DNA of 61,907 bases from an uncultured Oscillospiraceae bacterium (lineage in GTDB: Bacteria > Bacillota > Clostridia > Oscillospirales > Oscillospiraceae), in the NCBI GenBank assembly GCA_934589225.1, contig CAKTNS010000008.1:1-61907 (forward strand), written 5' to 3'. The position numbers and the translations under genes were made by a program. Below, one piece after another: positions 1-7,917 of this stretch. The notes under the pieces were generated by a model that saw only the letters and a program-made list of their open reading frames with translations, had not been told where the DNA came from and searched no databases. Each line of letters starts with the position of its first letter. The first letter of the stretch is position 1.

Positions 1-118
1 ACTTTTGTTCCACGTGTTCGCTAACATTGCAGCTGCCATGGTTTTTAAGGTTTTCAACTCTTGATTAGCATTGTCAACTGTAAACTGTAAACTGAAAAAA
101 ATTGTCAATTTTTTCAGT
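1..118. repeat. Edge of a repeat locus and AT-rich palindrome
   Basis: No gene is visible in the first 113 bases. From about 74 the sequence has degenerate heptads of the TTGTCAA/CTGTAAA type that recur at 40.7, 48.4, 52.6, 53.4 and 61.1 kb. Positions 91-118 form a near-perfect palindrome (ACTGAAAAAA ... TTTTTTCAGT). The stop codon of the CGGC gene (114-116) lies inside it, so the palindrome may also terminate the B12 transporter operon that runs leftward. The terminator role is inferred from the stem and the T-rich run. Confidence 0.6.
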
Positions 119-443
119 GTGTTCCTCTGACGACTGCCACGCCCTTGGATTCCAGGTACCGGGCGGCCTGGGTGATGGTGGGGCATTCTTTGCCGGTGTC
201 GTGGGTGACGGTGCAGACGCCCAGGTGGCAGATTTTGGTGCCTTCGGAGATGATGCGGTCCAGCTTTTCCTGGAACCCGGCGTCGATGCCCGCCTCGCAG
301 CCGTTGCAGCGGGCCATGGCCACCAGCTCCAGGGGTTCTTCGTAGTCCGCAAAGTGCCGGGTTTTGCCGTTGAAGGCCTTCAGGCACCCGGCCCCGGTGC
401 AGACGCGGTTGGCTTTCAGACAGTTCAGCATGGCGATTTTCAT
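114..443 (-). CDS. CGGC-domain cysteine protein
   Basis: This 109-residue protein looks like the CGGC-domain family of small, probably metal-binding proteins. The N-terminus MKIAMLNCLKAN, a Cys pair near 15-20, a core RCNGCEAG around residue 45 and a later ICHLGVCTVTHD segment give the family cysteine spacing. The core reads CNGC rather than the name-giving CGGC. No signal peptide or membrane segment is visible, so it should be cytoplasmic. It is the last gene of the B12-riboswitch operon: its ATG overlaps the stop of the ATPase gene as ATGA (440-443), which predicts translational coupling. No biochemical role is established for the family as far as I know. A link to cobalt or corrinoid handling is inference from position. 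Confidence 0.7.
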   Translation of the reverse strand: MKIAMLNCLKANRVCTGAGCLKAFNGKTRHFADYEEPLELVAMARCNGCEAGIDAGFQEKLDRIISEGTKICHLGVCTVTHDTGKECPTITQAARYLESKGVAVVRGTH

Positions 444-1219
444 TTGGGTTCCTCCTGTGTTTTGGGATAGTAGAGAATGCGCAGGATGCCCTGGGCATCG
501 GTGGACACCGTGGCCTCCACCTCATAAACCTGCCGGATGAGCTCCGGGGTCAGGACCTGCCGGGGGGTGCCCTTGGTGATGACTTTCCCGTCCTTCATGA
601 CCACGAGCCAGGTGCAGTACATGGCGGCAATGTTCAGATCGTGAATGGCGGAGATCACCGTGCGGCTCAGCCCCTTGACGATGTCCAGCAATTGCAGCTG
701 ATATTTGATGTCCAAGTGGTTGGTGGGCTCGTCCAGAATCAGGCAGGGAGTCTGCTGGGCCAGGGCCCGGGCCAAAATCACCCGCTGCTGCTCGCCGCCG
801 GAGAGGGTGGAAAAGCTCCGTTTTGCCATGTCGGCCATGCCTACGGTCTCCAGCGCCTGGGCCACAATGGCATAGTCCTGGGAGTTGTCCCGCTCCATGG
901 TCCGCTTATGGGGGGAACGGCCCATGAGCACCACATCCTGGACGGAAAATTCAAAATTGTAGTAATTGTGCTGGGCCAGGACCGCAATGGTCTGGGCGCT
1001 TTTTTTATAGGAGAGCTCCCGGATATCCGTGCCGTCCAGCCGCACGATGCCGGCCTGGGGTTTCAGCACCCGGTAGATGCACTTGAGCAGGGTGCTTTTG
1101 CCGCTGCCGTTGGGGCCGATGATGCCCACAAAATCGTTGTGGTCCACTTCCAGGGAAACACCCCGGAGGATGGGGGTTCCGCCCAGTACTGCTTCAATGT
1201 CTTTTGCTTCCAGCTTCAT
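440..1219 (-). CDS. ABC transporter ATPase, cobalamin/siderophore type (BtuD-like)
   Basis: This 259-residue cytoplasmic ATPase would power uptake through the permease encoded just upstream. Walker A GPNGSGKST is at about 35-43, the signature LSGGEQQRV and Walker B LILDEPTNHLD follow, and the switch His is in SAIHDLN. This is the FecE/BtuD subfamily pattern. A longer in-frame ORF reaches 1354, but homology begins at MKLEAKDIEAV. The ATG at 1219 overlaps the permease stop as ATGA, so I chose 1219. The cobalamin riboswitch ahead of the operon makes a corrinoid the likely substrate. Sequence alone does not separate this from an iron-siderophore ATPase. Confidence 0.88.
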   Translation of the reverse strand: MKLEAKDIEAVLGGTPILRGVSLEVDHNDFVGIIGPNGSGKSTLLKCIYRVLKPQAGIVRLDGTDIRELSYKKSAQTIAVLAQHNYYNFEFSVQDVVLMGRSPHKRTMERDNSQDYAIVAQALETVGMADMAKRSFSTLSGGEQQRVILARALAQQTPCLILDEPTNHLDIKYQLQLLDIVKGLSRTVISAIHDLNIAAMYCTWLVVMKDGKVITKGTPRQVLTPELIRQVYEVEATVSTDAQGILRILYYPKTQEEPK

Positions 1220-2292
1220 CCTTCGCCACCTCCAAATCCGTAACGGCTCCGGGCCATCAGATAGATAAAGCAGGGCGCGCCGATCATCGAGGTCAGAATG
1301 CCGATGGGCAGCTCCGTCCGGTCCAGCAGCGTGCGGCAGGCCACGTCCGCCCACAGAAGAAAGACGGCCCCCAGCAGAGCCGAAATCGGCACTGTTTTTT
1401 TATGGTCCGTTCCAAACAGCATCCGAACGATGTGGGGGATCACCAGGCCTACAAAACCGATGATACCCGCATTGTACACGGAAAAGCCCACAAGCAGCGA
1501 AGACACCACCAGATAGAGAATGCGCCAGCGGTGCAGATCGGTGCCCAGGGTCACGGCGGACTCGTCGCCTACCAGCATCAGATTCAAGGTCCGGTGCTGG
1601 GTCATGAAGAAAGCGACACAGGCCAGCGTCACTGCCAGCATGGTGGGATTTGTATCCCAGCTGGCGGCGGCCAGGCTGCCCATGGTCCAGCGGCCGACGG
1701 CGGCAATGGCGTTGCTGCTGTTGTTGATCACATAGAGGATAAAGCTGGATACCGCCGAGCAGATGGAGGACAGGGCGGTTCCCGCCAGAATCAGCTTTAC
1801 AGAGGTGGCGCGGCCGCCGATGTTTGCCAGAAACAGCACCCCCCAGGAGGCGGCAAGGGCACCCAGAAAGGCCATGACACCGACATAGTTTCCGCCGAAG
1901 ACTGTGCCCACCCCCAGCAAAATCGCAAGGGTCGCACCCAGGGAGGCACCGGAGGAAACGCCCAGAATATAAGGGTCAGCCAGGGGATTTTTGACGATGG
2001 CTTGCATGACCACGCCGGACACCGCCAGAGCGGCCCCGACGCAAATGGCCAGCACCAGCCGGGGCAGCCGGATAAACCAGACAATATCGCTGAGACTGCC
2101 GCTGCCGTAAAGCTCCGGGTCGCCGATCTTCAGGGTTTTAAAGAGGATCACGCTGTAAACATCCCGGACCGACAGGTTTGCCGCGCCCATGGTCACGGCC
2201 CAGCACAGCGACAGGAACAGTACGGCAATCAAAAGGATGATCGCCAGAATATACAGGGGCTTTCCGTGAAAAATACCGTTTTTTAAATCCAT
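1216..2292 (-). CDS. FecCD-family ABC permease, probably BtuC-like
   Basis: This 358-residue integral membrane permease of the FecCD family (BtuC, FhuB, FecD) has many hydrophobic helices. The family stretches LPRLVLAICVGAALAVSGVVMQ (start of TM2-3) and GFVGLVIPHIVRMLFGTDHK (coupling region contacting the ATPase) are intact. Length is normal. It lies between the lipoprotein gene (70-base gap) and the ATPase gene (4-base overlap), the usual order binding protein, permease, ATPase. The riboswitch upstream supports a cobalamin or corrinoid role. Direct evidence for the substrate is lacking. Confidence 0.88.
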   Translation of the reverse strand: MDLKNGIFHGKPLYILAIILLIAVLFLSLCWAVTMGAANLSVRDVYSVILFKTLKIGDPELYGSGSLSDIVWFIRLPRLVLAICVGAALAVSGVVMQAIVKNPLADPYILGVSSGASLGATLAILLGVGTVFGGNYVGVMAFLGALAASWGVLFLANIGGRATSVKLILAGTALSSICSAVSSFILYVINNSSNAIAAVGRWTMGSLAAASWDTNPTMLAVTLACVAFFMTQHRTLNLMLVGDESAVTLGTDLHRWRILYLVVSSLLVGFSVYNAGIIGFVGLVIPHIVRMLFGTDHKKTVPISALLGAVFLLWADVACRTLLDRTELPIGILTSMIGAPCFIYLMARSRYGFGGGEG

Positions 2293-2362
2293 ATGCTCTT
2301 CCTATAGCAATCTCTGGGTATCGATTTGCCGATACCCAGAGACAAATGTTTTTACCTGTGTA

Positions 2363-3475
2363 TTACTGATACAGCTCGGGATACAGATTGGTTGCTACAT
2401 CCAGAATGCCGTCAATGGTCCGCATGCCGCTGCAATAGATGCCGGACAGGTTGATGGCGAACACTCTGTTGTTCTTTACGGCATCCAGGCTGGCGAAGGC
2501 GGGATTCTCGGTGATGAGCTTTACCACATGGTCACCGGCGTAGTCCACATCACCGACGGAGTAGCCGTCATACCAGACCATGAAGATGGCATCGGGATTG
2601 GCCAGCACCAGGTCTTCGGCACTGATATTGCCGTTTTCGCCGTGCTTGCCCACAGCCAGCTCCGCACCGCCGTGGATGGCAACGTTGCCGCCCAGGACGT
2701 CCTCGCCGTATACACGGTAGGTGCCGCCCTCATCTTCCAGAACGGCGGCGGTCAGCCGGGTCTTGTCGGCCAGGTAATCATCGATCTGCTGGACCTGGGC
2801 CTTCATGTCGTTGACAATGGCCTCGGCTTTGTCCTGCACGTCAAAAATCTCGCCCAGGGTCAGAATATCCTGATATTCGTGTTCAACGGTCTGGGGATTC
2901 TCGGCGGCCTTGCCCCGGCAGGCGCTGTTCAGGGACATGTAGGTGCCCACGTTCCGCTGGTGCCAGAAGTCCACGTCGCCCAGACGCTTGTCGGAGAAGG
3001 TGGAGTACCAGCCGGTGATGAAGTCCGGATTCAGAGCGATGATCTCTTCCTTGCTGGGCATTTTGTCGTAGTAGTTGATGGTTTCAAAGTCGGTCTTCAG
3101 GTCCTCCCGGACATCGCCGTCCAGGCCGTAGGCACCTACGATCTTGTCCGCCAGACCCAGAGCCAGCAGGATTTCGATGTTGTCCTGGCTCTGCGCCCAT
3201 ACCCGCTCGGGGGCTTTCTCGAAGGTGTATTCCACAGGCTCCTTGGAGTAGTTGTAGGTCTGAATGGTCAGGGGATAGACCGTGCGCTTTGCGCTCTCGG
3301 TGGCGGCCTCGGTGGCAACTTCGGTGGCGGCGGCGGTGGTTTCTACGGTGGTCTCGGTGGCGGCGGTGGTTTCCGGGGCGGCGGTGGTGGCCGTGGATGC
3401 CTGACCGCAGGCCGCCAGTGCCAGCACCAGCACCATGGCCAGCACCAGAGACAGGATACGCTTCGCTGTTTGCAT
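2363..3475 (-). CDS. ABC transporter substrate-binding lipoprotein, probably BtuF-like
   Basis: This 370-residue extracellular binding protein has a lipoprotein signal: MQTAKR, a hydrophobic stretch, and lipobox LAAC with Cys23. A Thr/Ala/Glu-rich linker follows (about residues 26-62), then a periplasmic-binding-protein type III fold with the opening RVWAQSQDNIEILLALGL typical of the BtuF/FhuD/HmuT group. The open frame runs upstream to 3808 through the riboswitch, so the ATG at 3475 with a signal peptide is clearly the start. It is the first gene of the operon and the one directly behind the riboswitch expression platform. Substrate is inferred to be a corrinoid. Confidence 0.88.
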   Translation of the reverse strand: MQTAKRILSLVLAMVLVLALAACGQASTATTAAPETTAATETTVETTAAATEVATEAATESAKRTVYPLTIQTYNYSKEPVEYTFEKAPERVWAQSQDNIEILLALGLADKIVGAYGLDGDVREDLKTDFETINYYDKMPSKEEIIALNPDFITGWYSTFSDKRLGDVDFWHQRNVGTYMSLNSACRGKAAENPQTVEHEYQDILTLGEIFDVQDKAEAIVNDMKAQVQQIDDYLADKTRLTAAVLEDEGGTYRVYGEDVLGGNVAIHGGAELAVGKHGENGNISAEDLVLANPDAIFMVWYDGYSVGDVDYAGDHVVKLITENPAFASLDAVKNNRVFAINLSGIYCSGMRTIDGILDVATNLYPELYQ

Positions 3476-3555
3476 AAATATTCCTCTTATTCTGTTTTTA
3501 TTTTCAATCCCATCGGGAATTGAATACGCCGAAGCCCCAGCCGGGGGAAAAGAAA

Positions 3556-3582
3556 TGCCTGCCGACGAAATCGTGGCAGGCA
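3556..3582 (-). terminator. Rho-independent terminator of the B12 riboswitch
   Basis: On the minus strand an 8-bp outer stem TGCCTGCC/GGCAGGCA with an inner ACGA/TCGT stem is followed by a T-rich tail. It sits between the riboswitch aptamer and the lipoprotein start, where a transcription-attenuation platform would be. When cobalamin binds, this stem should form and stop transcription (inference from the known mechanism). Confidence 0.75.
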
Positions 3583-3654
3583 AAAGGGGCGTACAATAGA
3601 GGCTTATGCAAAAAAGCCCTAGAAAGCTCCTGATTTCTGACTCCAGTTCCGGCG

Positions 3655-3775
3655 GAGACAATGGGTCTGCAAGGTATCCTGACTTATCCCAAGCGGGCTT
3701 CACAGTGACCGACTCGCGGGGCTTTGCACCCCATTCCCCTGGCGGCCCAAAGCCGCAGGCAGATCCATAGCAGTA
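3655..3775 (-). ncRNA. Cobalamin (B12) riboswitch aptamer
   Basis: Reading the minus strand, the core contains GCCAGGGGAATGGGGTGCAA, then CCCCGCGAGTCGGTCACTGTGAAGC split across the J-region, then GTCAGGATACC (plus 3673-3683) and a CTGCAGACC-like end. These are the order and spelling of the conserved cobalamin-element boxes (GGGAA, GGTGCAA, CACTGTGA, B12 box). Boundaries are approximate. It lies about 180 bases ahead of the binding-protein gene with a terminator between, so it should repress the transporter when cobalamin is plentiful. Confidence 0.85.
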
Positions 3776-3790
3776 TTCAAAGTGTGTTTT

Positions 3791-3819
3791 AATATAACAC
3801 GGATGCAATCAGAATGCAA
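3791..3819 (-). promoter_or_regulatory. Sigma-70-type promoter for the B12 operon
   Basis: On the minus strand TTGCAT (3819-3814) and TATATT (3796-3791) are separated by 17 bases, immediately upstream of the riboswitch. Position and spacing support it as the operon promoter. Confidence 0.6.
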
Positions 3820-3848
3820 TTCTTTTTTGTGGTCTCCAAAAACTTTTT

Positions 3849-4778
3849 TCACTGGTTCTCCTTGGAGCCGGGCCAGAAGGGTTCCGGGCAGCAGCCGCCC
3901 CGCTGGCGGATCTGCAGCTCCTGGCTTTTGACGCTGACGGTGGTGCAGGGGGGGATGGAGCTGGTAATAAAGACGTTGGAGCCGATGACGCTGTCCCGGC
4001 CGATGACGGTCTCGCCGCCTAAGATGGAAGCACCGGCGTAAATGGTCACGTTGTCCTCAATGGTGGGGTGCCGCCGTTTGCCCCGGAGGCTCTGGCCCCC
4101 CCGGGTGGTGAGGGCACCCAGGGTCACGCCCTGGTAGATTTTCACATGGTCCCCGATGACCGTGGTCTCCCCGATGACGATGCCGGTGCCGTGGTCAATG
4201 AAGAAGTATTTGCCGATGGTGGCCCCGGGGTTGATGTCGATGCCCGTGACGCTGTGGGCGTGCTCCGTCATGATCCGGGGAAGCAGTGGTACCCCCTGGC
4301 CGTAGAGCACATGGGCAAGCCGGTAGACCGTGATGGCAAAAATGCCGGGGTAGCAGTAGACGATCTCGTCGGTGCTGTAGGCCGCCGGGTCGCCGTCGTA
4401 AAAGGCCTCCACGTCGGTCTGGATCACCGCCCGAAGGGCCGGGATGGCCCGGAAGAATTCCAGACTCACCTGTTGGGCTTTTTCCTGGGCTTCCTGCTCC
4501 CCCAGGTCCTGGTGGTAGACCGCCGTCAGCTGCTTTACCAGATTGTACATCACGTCTTCAATGAGCATGGAGAGGTTGTGATGGGCGTTGTACATGCGGT
4601 AATTCCGGTCCCGGCTGAATCCGGGATAGACGATGCGCATGAGCTTTTCAATCATGTCGATGACCACGGCCTTGTCCGGGTGGGCAAAGGGACTCATGCG
4701 GTCAATGCTGCGGCCGTTGCGGTAATCCTCCAGAATGGTATCCACAATGGTTTCCACCTGCTGCTCCATAGTAGCCAT
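3849..4778 (-). CDS. cysE: Serine O-acetyltransferase
   Basis: This 309-residue enzyme should acetylate L-serine with acetyl-CoA, the first step of cysteine synthesis. The C-terminal third is a left-handed beta-helix of hexapeptide repeats with the SAT signature GIDINPGATIGKYFFIDHGT, containing the catalytic His in DHGTGIVIGET, then the KIYQGVTLGA loop. The N-terminal half is helical, as in the longer EpsC/SAT group. The in-frame ORF starts at 4829, but AAAGGAGG lies just upstream of the ATG at 4778, so that start is preferred. A terminator separates it from murA upstream, so it is probably its own unit. No T-box or other cysteine-responsive leader is evident. Confidence 0.9.
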   Translation of the reverse strand: MATMEQQVETIVDTILEDYRNGRSIDRMSPFAHPDKAVVIDMIEKLMRIVYPGFSRDRNYRMYNAHHNLSMLIEDVMYNLVKQLTAVYHQDLGEQEAQEKAQQVSLEFFRAIPALRAVIQTDVEAFYDGDPAAYSTDEIVYCYPGIFAITVYRLAHVLYGQGVPLLPRIMTEHAHSVTGIDINPGATIGKYFFIDHGTGIVIGETTVIGDHVKIYQGVTLGALTTRGGQSLRGKRRHPTIEDNVTIYAGASILGGETVIGRDSVIGSNVFITSSIPPCTTVSVKSQELQIRQRGGCCPEPFWPGSKENQ

Positions 4779-4801
4779 AAAACTGCCTCCTTTACACAAA
4801 A

Positions 4802-4827
4802 GGCGGCCCGGAAAAAACCGGGCCGCC
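4802..4827 (-). terminator. Terminator downstream of murA
   Basis: GGCGGCCCGG and CCGGGCCGCC form a 10-bp GC stem. Read on the minus strand it is followed by TTTTGTG. It starts 9 bases after the murA stop. Confidence 0.85.
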
Positions 4828-4835
4828 AATAAAAA

Positions 4836-6101
4836 TCAGTCTTCTACGCGACGAATTTGGGCCCCCAGGGCGGTCAGCTTTCCAATCAGGTCTTCATAGC
4901 CCCGCTCCACAAAGTGGATGTTCTCCACCTGGGTGTGGCCCTGGGCGCTGAGGCCCGCAATGACCAGCGCCGCACCGGCCCGCAGGTCATGGGCAAAGAC
5001 CCTGGCCCCGTGGAGGGTCTCAACGCCTCCGACGGTGGCGGTCTTTCCGTCAATGCGGATGTTGGCACCCATGTGCTCCAGCTCCTCGCAGTAGCCGAAG
5101 AACCGGGTCTCGTAAACGCTTTCGGTCAGGCGGCTGGTGCCCCTGGCCAGGGACATGCACACGCAGACCTGGGCCTGCATATCCGTGGGGAAGCCGGGGT
5201 AGGGCCGGGTCTTTACGGTGGTCTGCCGCAGGGGGCCGTTCCGGATGACCCGGATGGCATCGTCAAAGACGATGATCTTGGCACCCATTTCCTCCAGCTT
5301 GCTGGTGATGCACTCCATATGCTTGGGGATCACATTCTGAACCAGAATGTTGCCCCCGGTGGCGGTGACGGCGGCCATATAGGTCCCGGCCTCGATCTGG
5401 TCCGGGATGATGGCGTAGGTGCCGCCCTTTAAGGTGTTGACACCCTTGATCTTTACCGTATCCGTACCGGCGCCGGTGATCCGGGCACCCATGGTGTTTA
5501 AGAAGTTGGCAAGGTCCACGATGTGGGGCTCTTTGGCGGCGTTTTCAATAATGGTCTGGCCGGGAAGCAGGGTGGCCGCCAGCATAATGTTTACCGTGGC
5601 CCCGACGCTGGCCATGTCCAGGGAAATTCTGGCTCCGTGGAGGCCTTCCTCTCCGGGCTGCAGGGCAATGTAGTCTTCCCGTTCATCCACCTCGGCACCC
5701 AGGGCGAAGAAGCCCTTCATGTGCTGGTCAATGGGACGGGAGGCGAAGTTGCAGCCTCCGGGCAGGGCCACATGGGCTTTCCCAAACCGGCCAAGCAGGG
5801 CCCCCATCAGATAGTAGCTGGCCCGCATTTTGCGGACCAGGTCCGCATCCGGGGCGGCGCACTGGACATCGGTACAGTCCAGCTCTACCACATGGGGCTC
5901 GGGGTATTCAAGCTTTGCGCCCATACCCTCCAGAATATCCAGAAGGATGCGGACATCGGATATATCAGGTACGTTTTCAACGCGGCATTTTCCGCTGACC
6001 AGCAGTGCCGCGGGCAGAATGGCCACTGCCGCGTTTTTGGCACCGCTGATGGTGACGGTCCCCTCCAGGGGGCTGCCGCCGTTTATTTCATATCTGGCCA
6101 A
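4836..6101 (-). CDS. murA: UDP-N-acetylglucosamine 1-carboxyvinyltransferase
   Basis: MurA transfers enolpyruvate from PEP to UDP-GlcNAc, the first committed step of peptidoglycan synthesis, in the cytoplasm. At 421 residues it has normal length. SGAKNA carries Lys22, which contacts the substrates, and the loop LPGGCNFASRP carries the catalytic, fosfomycin-target Cys at residue 117. The C-terminal half repeats the EPSP-synthase-like fold (TDMQAQVCVCMSLARGTS). A good AAGGAGAGG site precedes the ATG. It appears to be a single-gene unit ending in the hairpin at 4802-4827. Many Firmicutes carry two paralogues (murA and murZ/murAB), and which one this is cannot be told here. Confidence 0.96.
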   Translation of the reverse strand: MARYEINGGSPLEGTVTISGAKNAAVAILPAALLVSGKCRVENVPDISDVRILLDILEGMGAKLEYPEPHVVELDCTDVQCAAPDADLVRKMRASYYLMGALLGRFGKAHVALPGGCNFASRPIDQHMKGFFALGAEVDEREDYIALQPGEEGLHGARISLDMASVGATVNIMLAATLLPGQTIIENAAKEPHIVDLANFLNTMGARITGAGTDTVKIKGVNTLKGGTYAIIPDQIEAGTYMAAVTATGGNILVQNVIPKHMECITSKLEEMGAKIIVFDDAIRVIRNGPLRQTTVKTRPYPGFPTDMQAQVCVCMSLARGTSRLTESVYETRFFGYCEELEHMGANIRIDGKTATVGGVETLHGARVFAHDLRAGAALVIAGLSAQGHTQVENIHFVERGYEDLIGKLTALGAQIRRVED

Positions 6102-6211
6102 GGAACGATCCTCTCCTTGTGATAGATTCGGGGATAGAACATTAAAATTCCAGAGTATTCTATCATGAAACAGAGATTTTGTAAAGGGAGATTATCAGAG
6201 TTTCCCCCAAA

Positions 6212-7498
6212 TCACCGGCGAAGGCCCTTGGGATAGTGGTTTTTGACCTGATTTCCGTCCCCTTTTCCCCAGCCGATGCTGTAGCCGTCCACGGTGACCA
6301 GGCACCAGCCCCGGAAGGAACCGGGCAAAACCTCCCCGTGGAGGTACTTTTCGATTTCCGGGCCCTGGGCGCTCAGGGGCAGGATGTTTGCAAAGTCCCG
6401 CCCCCACAGGGCCAGGGCGTGGGCCGGTTCCAGCCGGTCCTTTTTAAGCTCTCCCAGCTCCAGGCCCGCCCGCAGTACCCGCAGCCCCCGGAGGGCCGGG
6501 GTGCCCGGAGGGGCCCAATAGAGATGCTTACCAAAGGTCAAGGGAATCCCTTCCGGCAGCCGGACGCCCACTTCCCGGGCAAAGCTGTCCCAGGCCTTGG
6601 GCAGGGCCGCCGCTTTTTCCGGCGGAATTTCCGGTTCTTCCCCTTCCAGCTTACGCAGCACCGCCCCAAAGTGTCCCTCCCCCAAAAGCCGGTGGGGCCA
6701 CATCCGGTAGCTTCCCTGGGGGCCGGGGGTGAACCAGGGGGCCTCTACCTCCTCCGGCACAAACTCCGGGTGCCGCTCCAGAAAGGCTGCCACGGCCTGC
6801 TCGTCTTCCTCCGGGGCGAAGGTACAGGTGGAATACACCAGTCTCCCGCCGGGCTTCAGAAGCACCGCGGCGTTGTCTAAAATCTCCGCCTGCCGGGCAG
6901 CGCACATCTCTACGGTCTCCTGGCTCCAGTCCGTCACGGCGGCCTCCTCTTTCCGGAACATGCCCTCTCCGGAGCAGGGGGCATCTACCAGCACCCGGTC
7001 AAAAAAGCCCGGCAGCCGCTGGGCCAGATTCCCGGTTTTCTCGTTGGTGACAATGGCGTTGGCCACCCCCATGCGCTCGATGTTCCGGGAGAGGATCTTC
7101 GCCCGGGCGGGGCTATATTCATTGCAAAGAAGAAGGCCCTGGCCCTTCATCCGTCCGGCGATCTGGGTGCTCTTTCCCCCGGGGGCGGCGCAGAGGTCGC
7201 AGACGGTCTCTCCCGGCTGGGGGTCCAGGAGGGCCACGGCGGACATGGCGCTGGCCTCCTGCAAATAGTACACCCCCGCCTCGTGATAGGGGTGGAGCCC
7301 CGGCCGGGCCTGGGGGTCATAATAGTAGCCCATGGGCTCCCAGGGCACCGGCTCCTTTACAAAGGGCAGGGAAGGCATCGGCTTTTGCGGGTCAAACCGC
7401 AGCGCCACCGCCCGGGGCCGCTCCAAAGACTCTAAAAACGCCGGGTATTCGTCGCCCAGCTGCTGCTGCATCCGTGTTAAAAATGCTTGGGGAAGCAT
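6212..7498 (-). CDS. rsmF: RsmF/RsmB-family RNA cytosine-C5 methyltransferase
   Basis: This 428-residue SAM-dependent m5C methyltransferase of the NOL1/NOP2/Sun family probably acts on 16S rRNA. The SAM motif CDLCAAPGGKST is at about 100-111. The two conserved cysteines lie in VDAPCSGEGMF (Cys176) and YSTCTFAPEED (Cys226). The C-terminal ~130 residues resemble the RsmF accessory domains, ending in a short PUA-like tail. RsmF is favoured over RsmB because the N-terminal NusB-like domain of RsmB is missing. It stands alone between murA and the pheST leader and is transcribed away from the latter. Confidence 0.88.
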   Translation of the reverse strand: MLPQAFLTRMQQQLGDEYPAFLESLERPRAVALRFDPQKPMPSLPFVKEPVPWEPMGYYYDPQARPGLHPYHEAGVYYLQEASAMSAVALLDPQPGETVCDLCAAPGGKSTQIAGRMKGQGLLLCNEYSPARAKILSRNIERMGVANAIVTNEKTGNLAQRLPGFFDRVLVDAPCSGEGMFRKEEAAVTDWSQETVEMCAARQAEILDNAAVLLKPGGRLVYSTCTFAPEEDEQAVAAFLERHPEFVPEEVEAPWFTPGPQGSYRMWPHRLLGEGHFGAVLRKLEGEEPEIPPEKAAALPKAWDSFAREVGVRLPEGIPLTFGKHLYWAPPGTPALRGLRVLRAGLELGELKKDRLEPAHALALWGRDFANILPLSAQGPEIEKYLHGEVLPGSFRGWCLVTVDGYSIGWGKGDGNQVKNHYPKGLRR

Positions 7499-7580
7499 AG
7501 GTAAACTCCTTTTGAAATGGCTTTTTCCCTATCATAGCATAAAGCCCCGGGATTATCTACCGCCCAAAATAAAAAAATCC

Positions 7581-7609
7581 TTGCAAATGGGGCGCTAATG
7601 TGCTATGAT
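7581..7609 (+). promoter_or_regulatory. Promoter of the pheST T-box leader
   Basis: TTGCAA (7581-7586) and TATGAT (7604-7609) are separated by 17 bases, placing the transcript start just ahead of the T-box stem I. Confidence 0.65.
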
Positions 7610-7624
7610 ACAAAAAGAATATTC

Positions 7625-7880
7625 AAAAGCTGCGATTGGGCTGCCCTTTGCTGGTTTGCATTTCAGAGAGCGCGGGATGGTGAGAGCCGCGTATGTGCAG
7701 GAAACCGGGCTTTCTCCCAGGAGCTGCCGCCTGAAATACACAGTAGGGTTGGCCGGGTGACGCCGTTATGGGTCTTGGGCGTAATAGCGCCTTAAAAGCG
7801 TGCCGTCTTAGCGGCAAATGCGGGTGGTACCGCGGAAGGATCTCCTTTCGTCCCGATATTGGGATGGAAGGTGTTTTTTT
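7625..7880 (+). ncRNA. T-box leader controlling pheST
   Basis: The conserved T-box GCGGGTGGTACCGCGG (7820-7835) is followed by a competing terminator, CCTTTCGTCCC (7844-7854) pairing with GGGATGGAAGG, then seven Ts (7874-7880). Upstream, CAGAGAGC near 7662 and GGTGAGAGCC near 7678 resemble the 5' arm of stem I. Uncharged tRNA-Phe should bind and favour the antiterminator. The specifier is not certain: a TTC at 7712-7714 is one candidate. Position directly ahead of pheS supports phenylalanine specificity. Confidence 0.88.
7844..7880 (+). terminator. T-box terminator hairpin
   Basis: An 11-bp stem (CCTTTCGTCCC with GGGATGGAAGG, including two G-U pairs) and a T7 tail form the off state of the pheST leader. 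The left arm overlaps the region used by the antiterminator. Confidence 0.85.
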
Positions 7881-7917
7881 ATACTCAAAATGACCTTTCT
7901 TTACAGGAGGAAACACC

